A DNA stretch of 64,000 bases from Chrysoporthe austroafricana (GCA_001051155.2 JYIP02000007.1:684342-748341), one strand, 5' to 3'. Positions 32,171-44,769 are shown, counted from the stretch's first letter. Translations and numbers: made by a program. Notes: generated from the letters alone by a model not told the origin.

Positions 32171-35100
32171 ATGGGCACGGTACGAAATAGCCCCTTCATG
32201 AGGCAGTCGCCCTCCCCCGTCCCGCCGAACGGCAGACCGAAGTCCGCCCTCTTCCCGTCAGCTCTACCACCCCAGCCCGGCCCATCAACACCACCAACCT
32301 CCGGCCATGTGCGAGGGGGATCCGTAGGCGCAAGCCTTGGAATCCCCGGCAGCGGCGATGCCAGGTCTAGCCATGTGCGGACCATGTCGAAGGGGGACAA
32401 TCGCCACTCCGGCACCTTTGCGCCGTCTTTTATCAAGGACGAGGAGATAAAACGTGGCTCTGACACGGTCAAGGGCATAGAGGGAGAGAACGACTTTTCA
32501 GGAAAGAGATATGTGTGGCTTAAGGACCCCCAGACGGCTTTCGTGAAAGGTTGGGTCGTCGAAGACCTGGGCGGCAACCGGCTGCTTGTCCAGTGTGACG
32601 ATGGAAGCGTGAGCGGGACCGTCCCCCCCGGAGATCCATGGTACGAGGCGCTGATCCCACCCGCAGCAACGAGAAGTCGACGCCGAGAACACCGACAAGG
32701 TCAATCCGGCAAAGTTCGACAAGGCAAACGACATGGCCGAGCTGACACATCTCAACGAGGCATCTGTCGTCTACAACCTCCATATGAGGTACCAATCGGA
32801 CCTCATCTACACATACTCCGGCCTGTTCTTGGTGACGGTCAACCCATACTGTCCCCTCCCCATCTACACAAACGAATACATCAACATGTACAAGGGACGG
32901 AGCCGAGAGGACACCAAGCCGCACATCTATGCTATGGCCGACGAAGCATTTCGAAATCTCATCGAGGAAGGCCAGAACCAGAGCATTCTCGTGACGGGAG
33001 AATCGGGTGCTGGCAAGACGGAGAACACCAAGAAGGTCATCCAATACCTTGCAGCTGTAGCACCCTCAGAGTCTTCCAGCAAGAGTCGAGGCCAGCACTC
33101 CAATCTCTCGGCGCAAATTCTCCGGGCAAACCCGATCCTAGAGTCTTTTGGCAACGCGCAGACCGTGAGAAATAACAATTCATCTAGATTCGGAAAGTTC
33201 ATCCGTATCGAGTTTAATCGAAATGGCTCGATCTCGGGGGCATTCATTGATTGGTATCTTTTGGAGAAGTCCCGTGTCGTTCGGATCAATTCCAATGAGC
33301 GCAACTATCATGTGTTCTACCAGTTGCTGAAGGGAGGTGATAAGAAGCTAAAACAAGGCTTCCTCCTGGACGGGATGGACGTCGACGACTTCGCCTACAC
33401 CCGCGACGGCCAGGACACCATCACCGGGGTCTCTGATCGGGAGGAATGGGATGTCCTGATGGAAGCTTTCAGTGTCATGGGCTTCTCCGAGAAAGAGCAG
33501 AGTTCCATCCTCCAAACCGTGGCGGCGGTGTTGCACCTCGGAAACATCGGGGTGATGAACGAGAGCCGTTCCGTCGACCAAGCTCGACTCGCACCCGATG
33601 CGAAGCAAGTCGCTGACCGGGTCTGCAAGCTGCTCGGGATATCATTGGAGCCTTTCCTTCAGGGGTTGTTGCACCCCAAGGTCAAGGCCGGTCGTGAGTG
33701 GGTTGAGAAGGTGCAGACGCCTGAGCAAGTTCGGCTTGGGATCAATGCCCTTGCCAAGGGTATCTACGAACGAGGCTTTGGAGATCTCGTGACCAGGATC
33801 AACCGACAACTCGACCGGACTGGTATGGGACTGGACGAGTCCCATTTCATCGGCGTTTTGGATATCGCAGGTTTCGAGATCTTCGAGGAGAACAGTTTCG
33901 AACAGCTCTGCATAAACTACACGAACGAGAAGCTCCAGCAATTCTTCAACCATCACATGTTTGTTCTCGAGCAGGAGGAGTATGCGCGCGAGCAGATTGA
34001 GTGGCAATTCATCGATTTCGGCCGTGATCTCCAGCCGACAATCGACCTAATCGAGCTGCCAAACCCTATCGGCATCTTCTCATGTCTTGACGAAGACTGT
34101 GTGATGCCAAAGGCCACCGACAAGTCCTTCACGGAGAAGCTGCACTCATTGTGGGATAAGAAATCCACAAAGTACAGGGCATCAAGACTGCGTCATGGCT
34201 TCGTGCTTACCCATTACGCGGCTGAAGTCGAATACTCCACGGAAGGCTGGCTGGACAAGAACAAAGATCCTCTCAATGACAATATTACTAGGTTGTTGGC
34301 GGCGTCTACAGATAAACACATTGCGACCCTCTTCGCGGATTGTGCCGACAACGAGGATGAAAATGGTGCTGTGCGAAGCCGGGTGAAGAAGGGGCTGTTC
34401 CGTACTGTTGCCCAGAGGCACAAGGAGCAACTCTCCAGCCTGATGGCTCAGCTACACTCGACTCACCCTCATTTCGTTCGTTGCATTCTTCCCAACCATA
34501 AGAAGCGCCCGAAGCAATTCAACGCCTTGCTTGTTTTGGACCAGCTGAGATGCAACGGTGTCTTGGAAGGCATCCGAATAGCACGCACCGGCTTCCCTAA
34601 CCGCCTTCCCTTCGCCGAATTCCGTGCTCGTTATGAAGTTCTTTGCAAAGACATTCCGAAGGGTTACCTGGAGGGCCAAGCAGCTGCCACGATCATGCTC
34701 GAGAAGCTCAAATTGGACAAGGCACTATACCGAGTTGGTCTTACGAAGGTCTTCTTCCGGGCCGGCGTGCTTGCTGAGCTGGAAGAGCAACGCGATGGTC
34801 TTATTTCGGACATCATGGCCGGATTTCAGTCTGTCGCCCGAGGATACACTGCAAGACGGGTTGCCTACAAACGATTGTATCGTACTGAGGCCACACGTGT
34901 AATTCAGCAGAATTTCCGAGTATATCTTGACCTGTGCAAGAATCCTTGGTGGCAGCTCCTGGTTAAGATGAAACCGCTGCTGGGAGCAACTCGAACCGCA
35001 ACGGAGGTCAAGAAGCGCGACGAGATGATTCGTCAGCTGAACGACAAGGTGCGCCAGGATTTGGCCGACCGGCAAAAACTGGAAGAGGACCGACGAAACG

Positions 35101-38100
35101 TTCACATGGAGATGATGCGCGTGCAGCAGACACTAGAGAGCGAACGCGCTCTGGCCCTGGACAAAGAAGAGATCTTCAAGCGTCTCCAGCTGCGCGAGGC
35201 TGAGCTGGAGGACAAGCTTGCTGGGGCCATCGAAGATGCTGAGAAGCTCGAGGATGAGCTTGACGGCCTCCTGGATGCGAAAAAGCGAGCAGAAGATGAC
35301 GTTGACAAGTTCCGAAGCCAACTCGAACAGGCCGCAACCCTGATCGGCCGATTAGAGGAAGAGAAAACCGAATTGGCCGGGCGTGTGGCAGATCTGGAGC
35401 AAGCTATCGAGGACATATCCAACAGCCAGAACGAGCGAAGCGAACAAGAAGAAGCGCTCGAGCAAGAGCTCAGCATGCTGCAGAGCCAACTCGCAGTAAA
35501 GGACAGGAAGGCGCGCGATCTGGAGAACAAGCTGCTGCAGATTGACCAGGATGTGGAAGTGAAGCTTCATGCGGCCCAAAAAGAACTCCAGTCCTACAAA
35601 GCCAAGCAGCAGCAGCTGACGGCAGAGAATCGAGACGTGCAGCAGCAGCTCGCCGCCCTGTCCAAGACATCAACAGAATACGAGGATCTTGTACGCAAGA
35701 AGGAGAGCGAACTAGCCCTTCTCCGTGGAGACAACAAAAAATACGAAATGGAACGGCGTACCTTCGACGTCCAGCGCAAGGCACTCGCTACTGAGAAGGA
35801 GAAAGCCAGCACAAAGCTCCGCGAGGTCCAAGCTCAGCTGGATGCTCTCAAAGCGCAGCAGGCCCAAGTCCAGAGAGAGGCCGAAGATGCCAAGAAGATT
35901 CTCCAGGCCCGACTCTCCGAGGACGCTCAGGCTGATCAGAATCGGCAGCAGCTGGAGTCCCAGATCAAGGATCTTAAGGATGAGCTTTACCAGACCCAGA
36001 TGGAACTCAGCCGGGAGCGGCAGTCTCGCGATGACGTTCTTTTGCTTAGCGAGCACAAGTTCGATCAGCTCCAAGTGGAATACGACCATCTTAACGAGTC
36101 CAAGATAGTCATCGAAAAAGAGTTATATGCGGCACAAGACACTCTGAGGCGTGCCATCGACGCGAGAACGACCGCAGAGAAGGAGCGGGACGATGCGCGA
36201 CAGGAGATTCGAAAGTTGAGGGCGGCATATACCCAGGCTGAGGAGGCTCGCAGAGAGGCCGAGATTGCTGGCGAGCGGGCTGCGTCCAAAATCGCGAGGG
36301 AACGTGAGGCAAGTCTCCAAAAAGACCTCGACGCAGCCCAAGAACGACTCAAATGGTTTGAGGATGAATGCGCCCAGTTGAATCGCCAAGTTGAGGAGCT
36401 CAATAAGTTGATCCTCTCTTCGGGCAACTTTGGTCTCAAAGAAGATCAAGCGAAGGAGCGCATGGAGAGAGAGCTTCAAACAGTCAAGAGCCGACTCGCA
36501 GCCTCGGAAAATGACAACCGAGCATTGCTGAACAAGCTTCAGCAGAAGGGCCTGGAGATTGCTCGCTCCAGCTCACGAGCCAGCGAGGCCAACCGAGGTC
36601 AGCTGATGGTGCTGAAGCGTGAGAAGGCTAGACTGGAAGAACAGAACGTCAAACTTCACAAGCAACTCGGAGACGCTCAAGTCAACGCGACATCCCTGGA
36701 GAAGAAGCTCGAAAAAGCAAAGCTGAACCTTGAGGACCTGAACCACCAGTTTCAGCGCGAGGCCAAATCGAATCGTAATGCTGAGAAGATGTCGTCCAAT
36801 TCTACTATCCAGCTGGCGGAGGCCAATCGCAATCTTGAGTCCGAGAGACGGTTGCGAACGCAGGCTCAGGGCACGGCCCGGACACTGCAAGCAACTCTCA
36901 GTTCCCGAGACAAGGAGCTTGCTGAACTCCGATCCCAGATGCTACGAGCCTTGAAGACGGTCGACCCCGAATCTGTGCCACCGCCGTCTCAGATTGATGG
37001 AGCTGGCGAGCGTGTCTTCAGCGAGAAGTACGACCTTGTTAGAAAGATTGAAGAGCTCCAGCAGAACCTCCGCGTGCAGACGGCGGCGAGGACGAGCGCA
37101 GAATCTCAGCTGGCGGATCTGAGGGCTACCCACCAGTCACCCGAGCGGCCTCGCCTCGGAGAGCTTGATCTTAACGAAGCTCCGTTCGAGATGTCGCCTT
37201 CTTACCGGAAGTCGAAGACGAATGGACGAAAAGTCTCGGCCCCCTCCACGCCTCCTACACGTCTCCAAAGCGATACAGATCCGAGCCAGGATTCCGTCCG
37301 GTCTGAGAAGACTGCGGATATCTTGAGCTTCAACAACCGCATGGATCTGAAGGCAGAGGTAGAAGAATTACAAAACCAACTGCAACTGTCTCAGATGCAG
37401 AATCGACATCTCCAGAGCCAGCTCGACCGGTCGACCCCCGCGCCTCCCGAGCACTCTGACCAGAGCGCATCGCTGCAGCGGGTGAAGAAGCTCGAAATAG
37501 CAAATAGCCGCCTCCACGACATGCTCGACGATTCCGCCAAGAAGGTGTCCACACTGGAGAAGGCTCTCCGCAGCGGCGAGCTCTCTCTGCGTGACGTTCA
37601 GACCAGATCACACGAGGAGCTTTTCGACCTGCTCAACAGTACTGAGGAGTCCCGACGCTCGCTGCTGCACAGCCATAGAGATGCTGTTGCGGATCTGGCC
37701 GACGTCAAGGAGCACTTTGAGAAACTGAGGCATGATCGCGCCAAGCTCGAAGTCGACCTGCGCGATACCAGGGGTGACCTTCAGGAAATGACACTCGCAA
37801 GAGAGCAGGAGGCGGCAAGCCGCAACCAGCTGCTCCAGGAGTTCTCTGACCTCCAAATACGGTTGGACGCAGAAACATCCAAGGTCGCAGATGTGACGGC
37901 AAGCCTGAACTTGTACAAGAGCCGCGCGGACGAGTACTTCAGCAAATTGGAGCAAGCTGAAATCTCTGTACTCAAGGCCAACCGGGCCGAGCAGTTCGCC
38001 AGGACGCAAGCGAAGGAGGCCGAGGAGACGTACGCCGAGGTCATGGCGGAGCGCAAGAAGATGGACCAGACGGTTGAGGACCTGCAGCGGTCGAACCAGC

Positions 38101-39584
38101 GGCTGGAGGAGAAACTGGAGGATCTGTCGACGGACCTGGAGGCAGCGACGCAGGCGAAGAAGAGGCTGCAGCACGAACTGGAAGACTACCGCAACCAACG
38201 CGCTAATGACATCGAGGATACCGAATCAAGCCTGGAGCAGACCCGCAAGAAATACCAAGCGGAGTTTGCCACGCTTACCAAGGAGCTCGACCTGGCTCGG
38301 GAGGAGAAACTGTTCAAGCAGGCCGAGATCGCACGGCTGCGGGAGGAGCTGGACGATCTCAGGTCCAAGTGGGACGACGAGGTGCTGAACAGCTCTACGT
38401 GGTCTAAGGAAAAGGCCCGCCTCGAGGCCTCGCTCGCGGACGTGTCTGCCTCCCGCGAGGAGGCGGTCAATGCACACAACGAAGCCCAGGGCAAGATCGT
38501 CAATCTACTGACACAGGTGCGGACGCTCCGGTCCTCTGTAGATGATATCACTACGGAGCGTGATGCGCTCTTCCGCGAGAAGCGCAGCATCGAGACGCGC
38601 CTCGAGGAGGCCAAGGCGGGACTGGAAGACCTCGCCAGGAGCGGGAGCCCGTCGCTTCGCAACGCGGCCAGCATCGACAAGGAGCTTCTCGACCTCAAGT
38701 CCAGCCTGGCGCAGCAGGAGGACATTGCGGCGGCGGCGGTGGAGAAGATGCGGCGTGCGGAAGCGCTCGCGTCGGAGGTACAAAAGGACATCATGGTGGA
38801 GCGTGAGACGAGCGTGCAGCTGCAGAAAGACAAGGCGGCGCTGGAGAAGACGCTCAACGAGGTGCAGGTCAGGCTGGTCGATTTGGAGACCAAGGGATAC
38901 TCGAGTGCGAGTCAGGACATCAAGTTCCTGCACAAGCGTATCCAAGAGGCAAGTCTGACACGATTTCCTTCACATGTCACCTATCACGCTGCCGACAAGC
39001 AGCAGCAGCAGCAGCAGCAGCAGTAGAGAACAGCGGAACCTAACAGACAGCAGCTCGAATCGCAACTAGAGGAGCAGGAGAACACGCGCGCCAAGTCGCA
39101 GCGCTCGGTGCGCAACGTGGACCGCATCGTCAAGGACCTGCAGGGCCAGCTCGAGCGGAAGGACAAGCAGAACGCGCAGACGGAGGAGGACCTCAACCGC
39201 ATGCGCGACCGGGCGGACAAGCTGCTCCGGACGATCGACGAGCTGCAGGCGTCGGAGTCGGCGAACCAGCTGCAGGCGCGGCGGGCGGAGCGGGAGCTGC
39301 GCGAGGAGAAGGAGAGGGTGGCGCGGCTGGAGCGGGAGCTGGACAGCTGGAAGAACCTGCGGTCGGAGAAGGGGTCGGTGGCGGGGTCGGTGGCGGGCAG
39401 CATCGTGGGCTCGGCGGCGGCGGCGCGCGGGGTGGGCCGGTCGGGGACGATGGGGACGATGCGGAGCTCGGGGCTGGCGAGCGTGGCGGACGAGGAGACG
39501 ACGGACGCGGAGGGCCGCGTGGTGATCCCGCAGAGGAAGAGCAGCATTAGTCGTGTGCCTAGTCTCACGAAGGGTTTCCTGTAG
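32171..39584 (+). CDS. Class II myosin heavy chain
   Basis: Conventional two-headed actin motor; in fungi it builds the contractile ring and septum. Exons 32171-32608, 32667-38948 and 39051-39584 give 2,417 residues, normal for filamentous-fungal myosin II. A ~90-residue Ser/Pro-rich head precedes the SH3-like strand region (YVWLKDPQTAFVKGW). The motor follows: P-loop GESGAGKT at about 257-264, switch I NNNSSRFGKFIRIEF, switch II DIAGFEIFEENSFEQLCINYTNEKLQQFFN, the actin-binding FVRCILPNHKKRP and the converter LTKVFFRAG. IQ-like segments (QSVARGYTARR and ATRVIQQNFRVYL) precede a coiled coil of about 1,500 residues with a proline-containing break near 1580. Intron 1 is 58 nt (GTGAGC). Intron 2 is a GC-AG intron (GCAAGT donor, CCTAAC branch, CAG acceptor), 102 nt, containing a CAG tract and an in-frame stop. 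The last exon ends in a short Ser/Gly/Ala tail. Confidence 0.95.
38999..39023 (+). repeat. CAG trinucleotide tract inside myosin intron 2
   Basis: Eight CAG units located in the 102-nt GC-AG intron, in the same frame as the flanking exons and directly followed by TAG. Confidence 0.85.
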
Positions 39585-40178
39585 GGGCAGGATCGCGTTT
39601 CTTCTTTGAGCTCGGGGCGGCGAGGCTAAAAGAAAAAAGCAGAGCAAGCAAGCAAGCAACCAGCTAGCTGGCCGGGATACCCATCGGGGTGGGGTGGGAA
39701 GGGCATTGCTACGGAGTTGTATCGTCTTTGCTTGCATTGATTGGGGGGACGAGACGACGCGGCCTTGGTTGGTCTCGGCGAAGGCATAATGAATGTACGG
39801 ACGGGCTGGGGGGCAGCAGCCGATGTGGTGATCACATTATTTTATAAAGTATATAATGACCAACGAGCCTGTCGCGTCCACCGCGAGAAGCCCTGGGGTT
39901 CCTTGCACCGGCGTCGAAAGGGTTTCCGCCCAGGATGCCTCCTCGAGAGCCGGTGCCGAACATCTGTGCATCTTCCTTTGCTTTCGTCCTTATCTTCATC
40001 TTCGCTTTCGCTTTTACCTTCACCTTCACCTCCACCGTCTTGGCCGTGCACGGTCCGCGCCAGCGGGTCCCAGCCAGCCAGCCACCACGGAGAGATTGCC
40101 GAGGAAGCACGCTCGAGAGGCTGCGATGTCAACTCCTCTCCTGTCCTCAAATTGCTCCTGCGGCGACGAACACTATGC

Positions 40179-40201
40179 ATATATATATATATATATATAT
40201 A
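40179..40201. repeat. (AT)n dinucleotide repeat
   Basis: About eleven perfect AT units. Confidence 0.95.
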
Positions 40202-40921
40202 CACAGGCAGCTACCGAGTACAAGGCACGGCGGCGGTGGTGGTAAGGCCGCCGAGGCTGGCTGGCTCTCGAGACGGGCAGATAAACTTAATTTTTGAGTT
40301 TGATTTGGTCCGAGTCGAAAAGGGTGGGCCAGCTTTCCCCAGGCCAGGCCCCGGCCGGAAGAGTGCTCATCGAACGCGGCGTCGTCGCATGCACGCACCA
40401 CAGCGGGTCGCTGTAGCAGTCCGCGCGCGCCGTGGGGTCAGCTCCCGCGCCATTCCTCCTACTGCTATCCATCGTTGCTTGGTTAGTTATGTGGTAATTA
40501 TGGCGGCACCTCCGCGCTATTGTGGCATGGTATGGTTTGCCGCGGGCCCTGCCACTCCCCCCCCCTGCCCTGCTGGGAAGGCATGCGAGGGAGGGAGGGA
40601 GGAAGGGATCCTACCGTACCACTGCGTGCCTGTACATACTTACTTTACTTGCTATGTACGTAGTAGCGCGTGCAGAGGAGCTCCCCTCGTTCGCCCCTGG
40701 CAGGTGTGGCCAGGGCCTCGGCGAATCACCACGGGGCGTGGCGTGCGGGCCTGCAGGATGGGCTGGCTGGCCTTCCTCGCTCGACCGTCCGTGCCGCGGA
40801 TGGGTGGGACGAGCTTCTCAAGCTTCGCGGCGATCCGAGTCCAGTCCAGCCCACGGGGAAAGGATGCGTCGGGTTGGCGGTTGGGGAGGGGGGGAAGAGG
40901 AGACGAGAGGAGAAGTCATAG

Positions 40922-40928
40922 TATAAAA
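40922..40928 (+). promoter_or_regulatory. Probable TATA box of the CFEM gene
   Basis: TATAAAA about 310 bases before the CFEM start codon, followed by C/T-rich sequence typical of a leader. Confidence 0.5.
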
Positions 40929-41055
40929 ATCCTAGGCCCGTCCGCCTCCCCTCGTCTCCTCTTTTTTTGCTCTGCTCCGCTTCGTAAATAAACACCGTAA
41001 CCCGGAACTCTCTCTCGTGCCACACACATACACACACACACCACCACGCCACCTG

Positions 41056-41095
41056 CCTGTCTGTCTGTCTGTCTGTCTGCCTGTCTGTCTGTCTG
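41056..41095. repeat. (CTGT)n tetranucleotide repeat in CFEM 5' leader
   Basis: About nine CTGT units with one CTGC variant, 140 bases before the CFEM ATG and downstream of the TATA box, so likely transcribed. Confidence 0.9.
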
Positions 41096-41232
41096 GTTGT
41101 TTTCTGAGGTTCGCCTGCACACAACCCGGTTGAACGAACCTGTTGGGATCCATCGCCAGCCGCCAGCTTGCTTGCAACACGCGACCAACAGCGGCCAACT
41201 ACTTCACGCGCCGACCGGCCTTCCTCGCTAAC

Positions 41233-41907
41233 ATGAAGTCCGTCCTCCTCGTGACCCTCGCCGGCCTCGCTGCCGCGCAGAACCTCTCCGGCGAGCCAGC
41301 CTGCGCCGTAAGTTTCTCCCTCCCCCTCTCCCTGCCCTGCCCTGCCGAGCCCCCAGCATCCTCCACACCACCACACCACCACACCTCCCACGCCTCCCCT
41401 CCCTCTCCCTCCACACCCGTCCTCACCCGCGGCTAGGTCCCCTGCCTCTCGACGGCCATCGCCTCCGTCTGCACCCCGGCCTCGGACCAGGCCTGCGCCT
41501 GCGCCTCGCAGTCCGCCATCGGCGACGCCGCCGTGAGCTGCCTGCTCGCCTCGTGCAACAGCACCGACCTCATCTCCGCCCAGAGCGCCGGCACCGCCCT
41601 GTGCGTCGCCTTCAGCGCCACCGCCTCGCCCTCCGCCACCGCCACCGGCGCCTCTGCCACCACCACCACCACCACCGCCGCCGGCAACTCCACCGTCACC
41701 TCGTCCACGGCGTCCGTCACCAGCGGAGCTGGCACCACCACCGAGACCTCGACCAGCGGCAGCAGCGCGGGCGCCACCTCCGGCTCGTCGTCCACCGCGT
41801 CGGCCGCCAGCACGTCCTCGACCGCCGGTGCCGGCGCCGTCCAGGGGTCGGCGGCCGTGGGCGCCGGGCTGCTCGGGCTGTTCCTGGCCGGCGTGGTGGC
41901 GCTGTGA
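41233..41907 (+). CDS. CFEM-domain GPI-anchored cell-surface protein
   Basis: Small fungal-specific surface protein; CFEM proteins include haem/iron-acquisition factors, cell-wall components and host-interaction proteins. Exons 41233-41307 and 41437-41907 give 181 residues; the 129-nt intron is phase 0 (GTAAGT..TAG). A signal peptide spans about 1-16 (MKSVLLVTLAGLAAAQ). Eight cysteines follow in CFEM order: EPACA, VPCLS, SVCTP, QACAC (two), VSCLL, ASCN and ALCVA. An aspartate in the QACAC neighbourhood (ASDQACAC) matches the haem-ligand position of iron-binding members. A Thr/Ser/Ala-rich stalk (about 80-160) is a likely O-glycosylated linker. It ends in a hydrophobic GPI-attachment signal (GAGLLGLFLAGVVAL). 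The precise role is open: only the domain and location are supported. Confidence 0.92.
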
Positions 41908-42355
41908 GGGGCCGAGGGAGGGGGGCAGGTCGGTGGCTGTTGGGGGTGGATTGTTGTAATTTCACGACACGAAAGGGATGGTAACGATAGTCGACGAGAG
42001 ACGGTAATTGATCACGGTATAAGCGCCCGGTGGCGGGCACGAGCTGGACGGAGTTTCACCCGGGGACCGTGGTCCCCGCCCTGGAGGGGACGCAGCAGCA
42101 GCTCGCCACGGCGGATGGGGGTTGTTGGACTGGCGCCTTAATGATGGAAGTTGCACGACGCTGCGCCAAAGCAAGCAAGCTTACTTCACAGCCAATTCGG
42201 CGGTAAATATTTAATGTAATCTTGGTATATTCCAATGCCTCGTTTATTTCGTGACGATTCGCCGAACCAACTGGCATATTTCTTCGCCAGCATCGAAACC
42301 CCTAGGAGTCATCCCTCATCCGAAGTCTGCCCTCTTCCTCACGTGCCCTTCCTTC
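41908..42355. other. Tail-to-tail gap, CFEM to metallophosphoesterase
   Basis: About 450 bases shared by two 3' ends; no other feature recognised. Confidence 0.6.
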
Positions 42356-42879
42356 TCAAACAGACCAGCCCCATCCGCTCTCCGCCGTCTCGTCCGCCAC
42401 CAGCTTCCTCCGCGTCTCCTCCGCCAGCCGCCGGTGCGCCTCGCCCGCAGGCCGCAGCTCCAGGTCCACCAGCCACGGCGACTGCACCGGCCGGTACGCC
42501 GCGTCCATGACGGCCGCGTTGACGAACAGCGTGTGCCGGCCCGCCTCCAGCGCGAGCCCGTCCGCGTCCCCGCGGCACAGGCTCAACCGCCGCACCGCGC
42601 CGCTCCCGCCGCCGCCGCCGGGCCCGGACATGCGCTCCTCCACCGCCTCCCCGACCCCGGCGCCCCACTGCACCGCCGCGCACCCCGCCGCCTCGTGGAT
42701 GTGCCCGAAGCAGTGCACCCGCGGCCGCGCCGCGCGCACGGCCGCCGCCAGCGCCGCGCTGCCCGCGCGGTCCCCGTTGCGCGCGAGGTCGAGCGCCCCG
42801 CGCGGCGGGCCGTGCGTCACCGCCACGTCCGTCCCGGGGCCGAGGGCGAAGGCGTGACCACCCATGCCCTGCTGCCCCC

Positions 42880-42913
<34 letters not shown>

Positions 42914-43499
42914 CGAGAACTGGAACCCCCACCGCCCGTACCCCGGCGTCCACGGGCTCGCGAAGACCGTCAGCGCCGCCCCGCCGCCCATAGGTAGCAC
43001 GAAGTGGAACGTGCCCTCCGCCGCGAGCACGTGGATCCCGTCGCGGCGCGCCCGCCGGACCGCGGCGAGGGCCTCGGCGGGGCGGCGGCACCAGGCGTCG
43101 AGTGTGGCGGGGGAGGCCGAGCCGCGCTGGGCCTCGTACTGGGTGTTGCGGGTGCGCAGGTCAGCTCGCTCTGCTATCGACACCAGCCTAGATGGAGGGG
43201 GGATGGGGGAAGGGGCCTACCTGCCGCCGCCAGAACGCGGCGTCGAGGCTCATGTCGTGGTTCCCCGGGATGGCCAGCTTTAGGGGCGCGTCGATGCCGC
43301 GCAGCACGTCGAAGGTGGCCTCGTACTCGGCGGGCTCGGACCGCAGCGTCAAGTCCCCGCAGTGGATGGCGACGTCGGCCCGGGGCAGCGGCCACCGGTA
43401 GCCCGGGCGGCCGGGCCCGCCCGGCCCGGCGGGCGCGGGCGCGGCGCCGTGGGTGTCGGAGATGATGAGCAGGCGGGCCCGTGTGGGTGGTGAGGCCAT
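42356..43499 (-). CDS. Calcineurin-like metallophosphoesterase (MPPED-like)
   Basis: Binuclear-metal phosphoesterase of unknown substrate. Exons 43499-43221 and 43138-42356 give 353 residues. The 82-nt intron (GTAGGC donor, GCTGAC branch, CAG acceptor) joins AFWRRQ to YEAQRG; other nearby acceptors break the frame. All metal-binding motifs are present in order: SDTHG (from residue 14), HCGDLT, PGNHD, VTHGPP and FGHIHE. The spacing resembles fungal and animal MPPED-type small phosphoesterases; no signal peptide or membrane segment is seen. An eight-Asp/six-Gly run sits between two beta strands (after FQFSD), encoded by a GAC repeat that likely varies in length. A glycine-rich loop (PGGGGGSG) occurs near the C-terminus. 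Divergent from MED31. Confidence 0.85.
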
Positions 43500-44148
43500 G
43501 GTGCAGCGCCCCGGGGCGGAAGAAGGGGGGGGGGTGTTGGTCTGTATGGCTTTCGCTCTCAGCTGTCTGTCCCTGTAGGTCTGGTGAGCCTCGGTGGGCT
43601 TGCTTACCTTCAGATCGCTGATTCCATCCGTCTTTGAAGGACACAGGACACGGATGGAACCAGGAGATATAGTTGCGAGGCGTAGATTACGACAGCATTC
43701 TTTGCCTTCGTAGAATGATGAAGGGGAAGCTCATGAATATACCTACGGCTTATGACACATCTGAGGGGAGCCTGGAGTAGGCAGCACCCCGAAAGTATAG
43801 ACAGAGCCGCATTCTGACTGGGTATGACAATGCAGTAGTTGGCTCGAAATTATCATAGTCATTCTTGGAAGACCTGCATAATAAGCTACTATAGTATTCA
43901 TTTGCGTGAATCGATGTGTTACGTAAGCGTATATGTCCCTGTAGTCGGGCCCAGGCGGGCGTCACAACCCGCCCGCTCCACAGGCCGCGCTGCGGACTTT
44001 CTGCAGCCACGACACCAAACGAAGCGACCGGCAGGCCGACCTCACCAACCAGCAGGACCACAGCCCAACCCCCCAGAGCAGAGCAGGGCAGGGCAGGACA
44101 GGTTAGGGCAGAACACAACGGAGCACAGCAGAGCACCGCACCGCGACG
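43500..44148. promoter_or_regulatory. Divergent promoter region: metallophosphoesterase / MED31
   Basis: 650 bp between divergent start codons. A GCAGA/GCAGG-rich stretch (about 44085-44140) lies directly before the MED31 ATG. Confidence 0.55.
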
Positions 44149-44514
44149 ATGGCCACCTCGCAGGCCGGCGCCGGCGCGCCCCCCGCGGAGCCCAAGTACG
44201 GCGGCTTCACGCGCTTCGAGATCGAGCTCGAGTTCGTGCAGGCGCTGGCGAACCCGCACTACCTCAACCACCTCGCGGCGCAGAAGCTGCTCCAGCAGCC
44301 CGCCTTCGTCGCGTACCTCCGCTACCTGCAGTACTGGGGCCGGCCGCCGTACCTCAAGTACCTCGCGTACCCGGGCCCGACGCTGCGCAACCTGGAGCTG
44401 CTGCAGCAGGAGCAGTTCCGCAAGAGCATCATCTCGCCCGACGAGGTGCAGGCCATGGTCACCAAGGGCATGAAGGCCGCCGTCGACTGGCACCTGGAGG
44501 AGAAGGAGGCCTGA
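44149..44514 (+). CDS. MED31: Mediator complex subunit 31 (Soh1)
   Basis: Small conserved subunit of the Mediator middle/knob region that relays activator signals to RNA polymerase II. Single exon, 121 residues (yeast Soh1 is 127). After a 15-residue Ala/Pro lead comes the family core: RFEIELEFVQALANPHYLNHLA, then FVAYLRYLQYWGRPPYLKYLAYP and LELLQQEQFRKSI, covering the Soh1 four-helix bundle. The start ATG is the only one before the core. Its 3' end faces that of RPC11, 255 bases away. Confidence 0.96.
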   Translation: MATSQAGAGAPPAEPKYGGFTRFEIELEFVQALANPHYLNHLAAQKLLQQPAFVAYLRYLQYWGRPPYLKYLAYPGPTLRNLELLQQEQFRKSIISPDEVQAMVTKGMKAAVDWHLEEKEA

Positions 44515-44769
44515 AGAAGGGGAGGGCAAGGGAGCGGGAGAGGAAAGACGTGGGATGTCTGATTTTTGGTATCAACTACGGGGAAAAAGAGAGAGGGTAT
44601 AAGAGACGCCCAGAACACCATGACGCCGTGCCATGCAAGATGCCGCCCAGACCAGCCCGTCGAAACCGTCCGTCCTCCGCCGCGCGACTCTATCGCCACA
44701 ACCGGGCCCCCTCGACACCTTCGAGCTATCACCACCACCTCGAGGCCGTCGGCCCACACTAAGGCCCCT

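Larger units (their letters stand above)
39585..41232. other. Intergenic region, myosin to CFEM gene
   Basis: 1.65 kb, presumably myosin 3' UTR plus the CFEM promoter. It holds an AT dinucleotide run (40179-40201), a TATA box (40922) and a CTGT repeat (41056-41095). Long open frames here overlap on both strands and are not credible. Confidence 0.6.

Noticed and set aside
39741..40991. 416-codon plus-strand frame after the myosin gene
   Set aside because: Contains the AT repeat (Ile/Tyr run) and promoter elements, starts at a non-ATG codon and overlaps other long frames.
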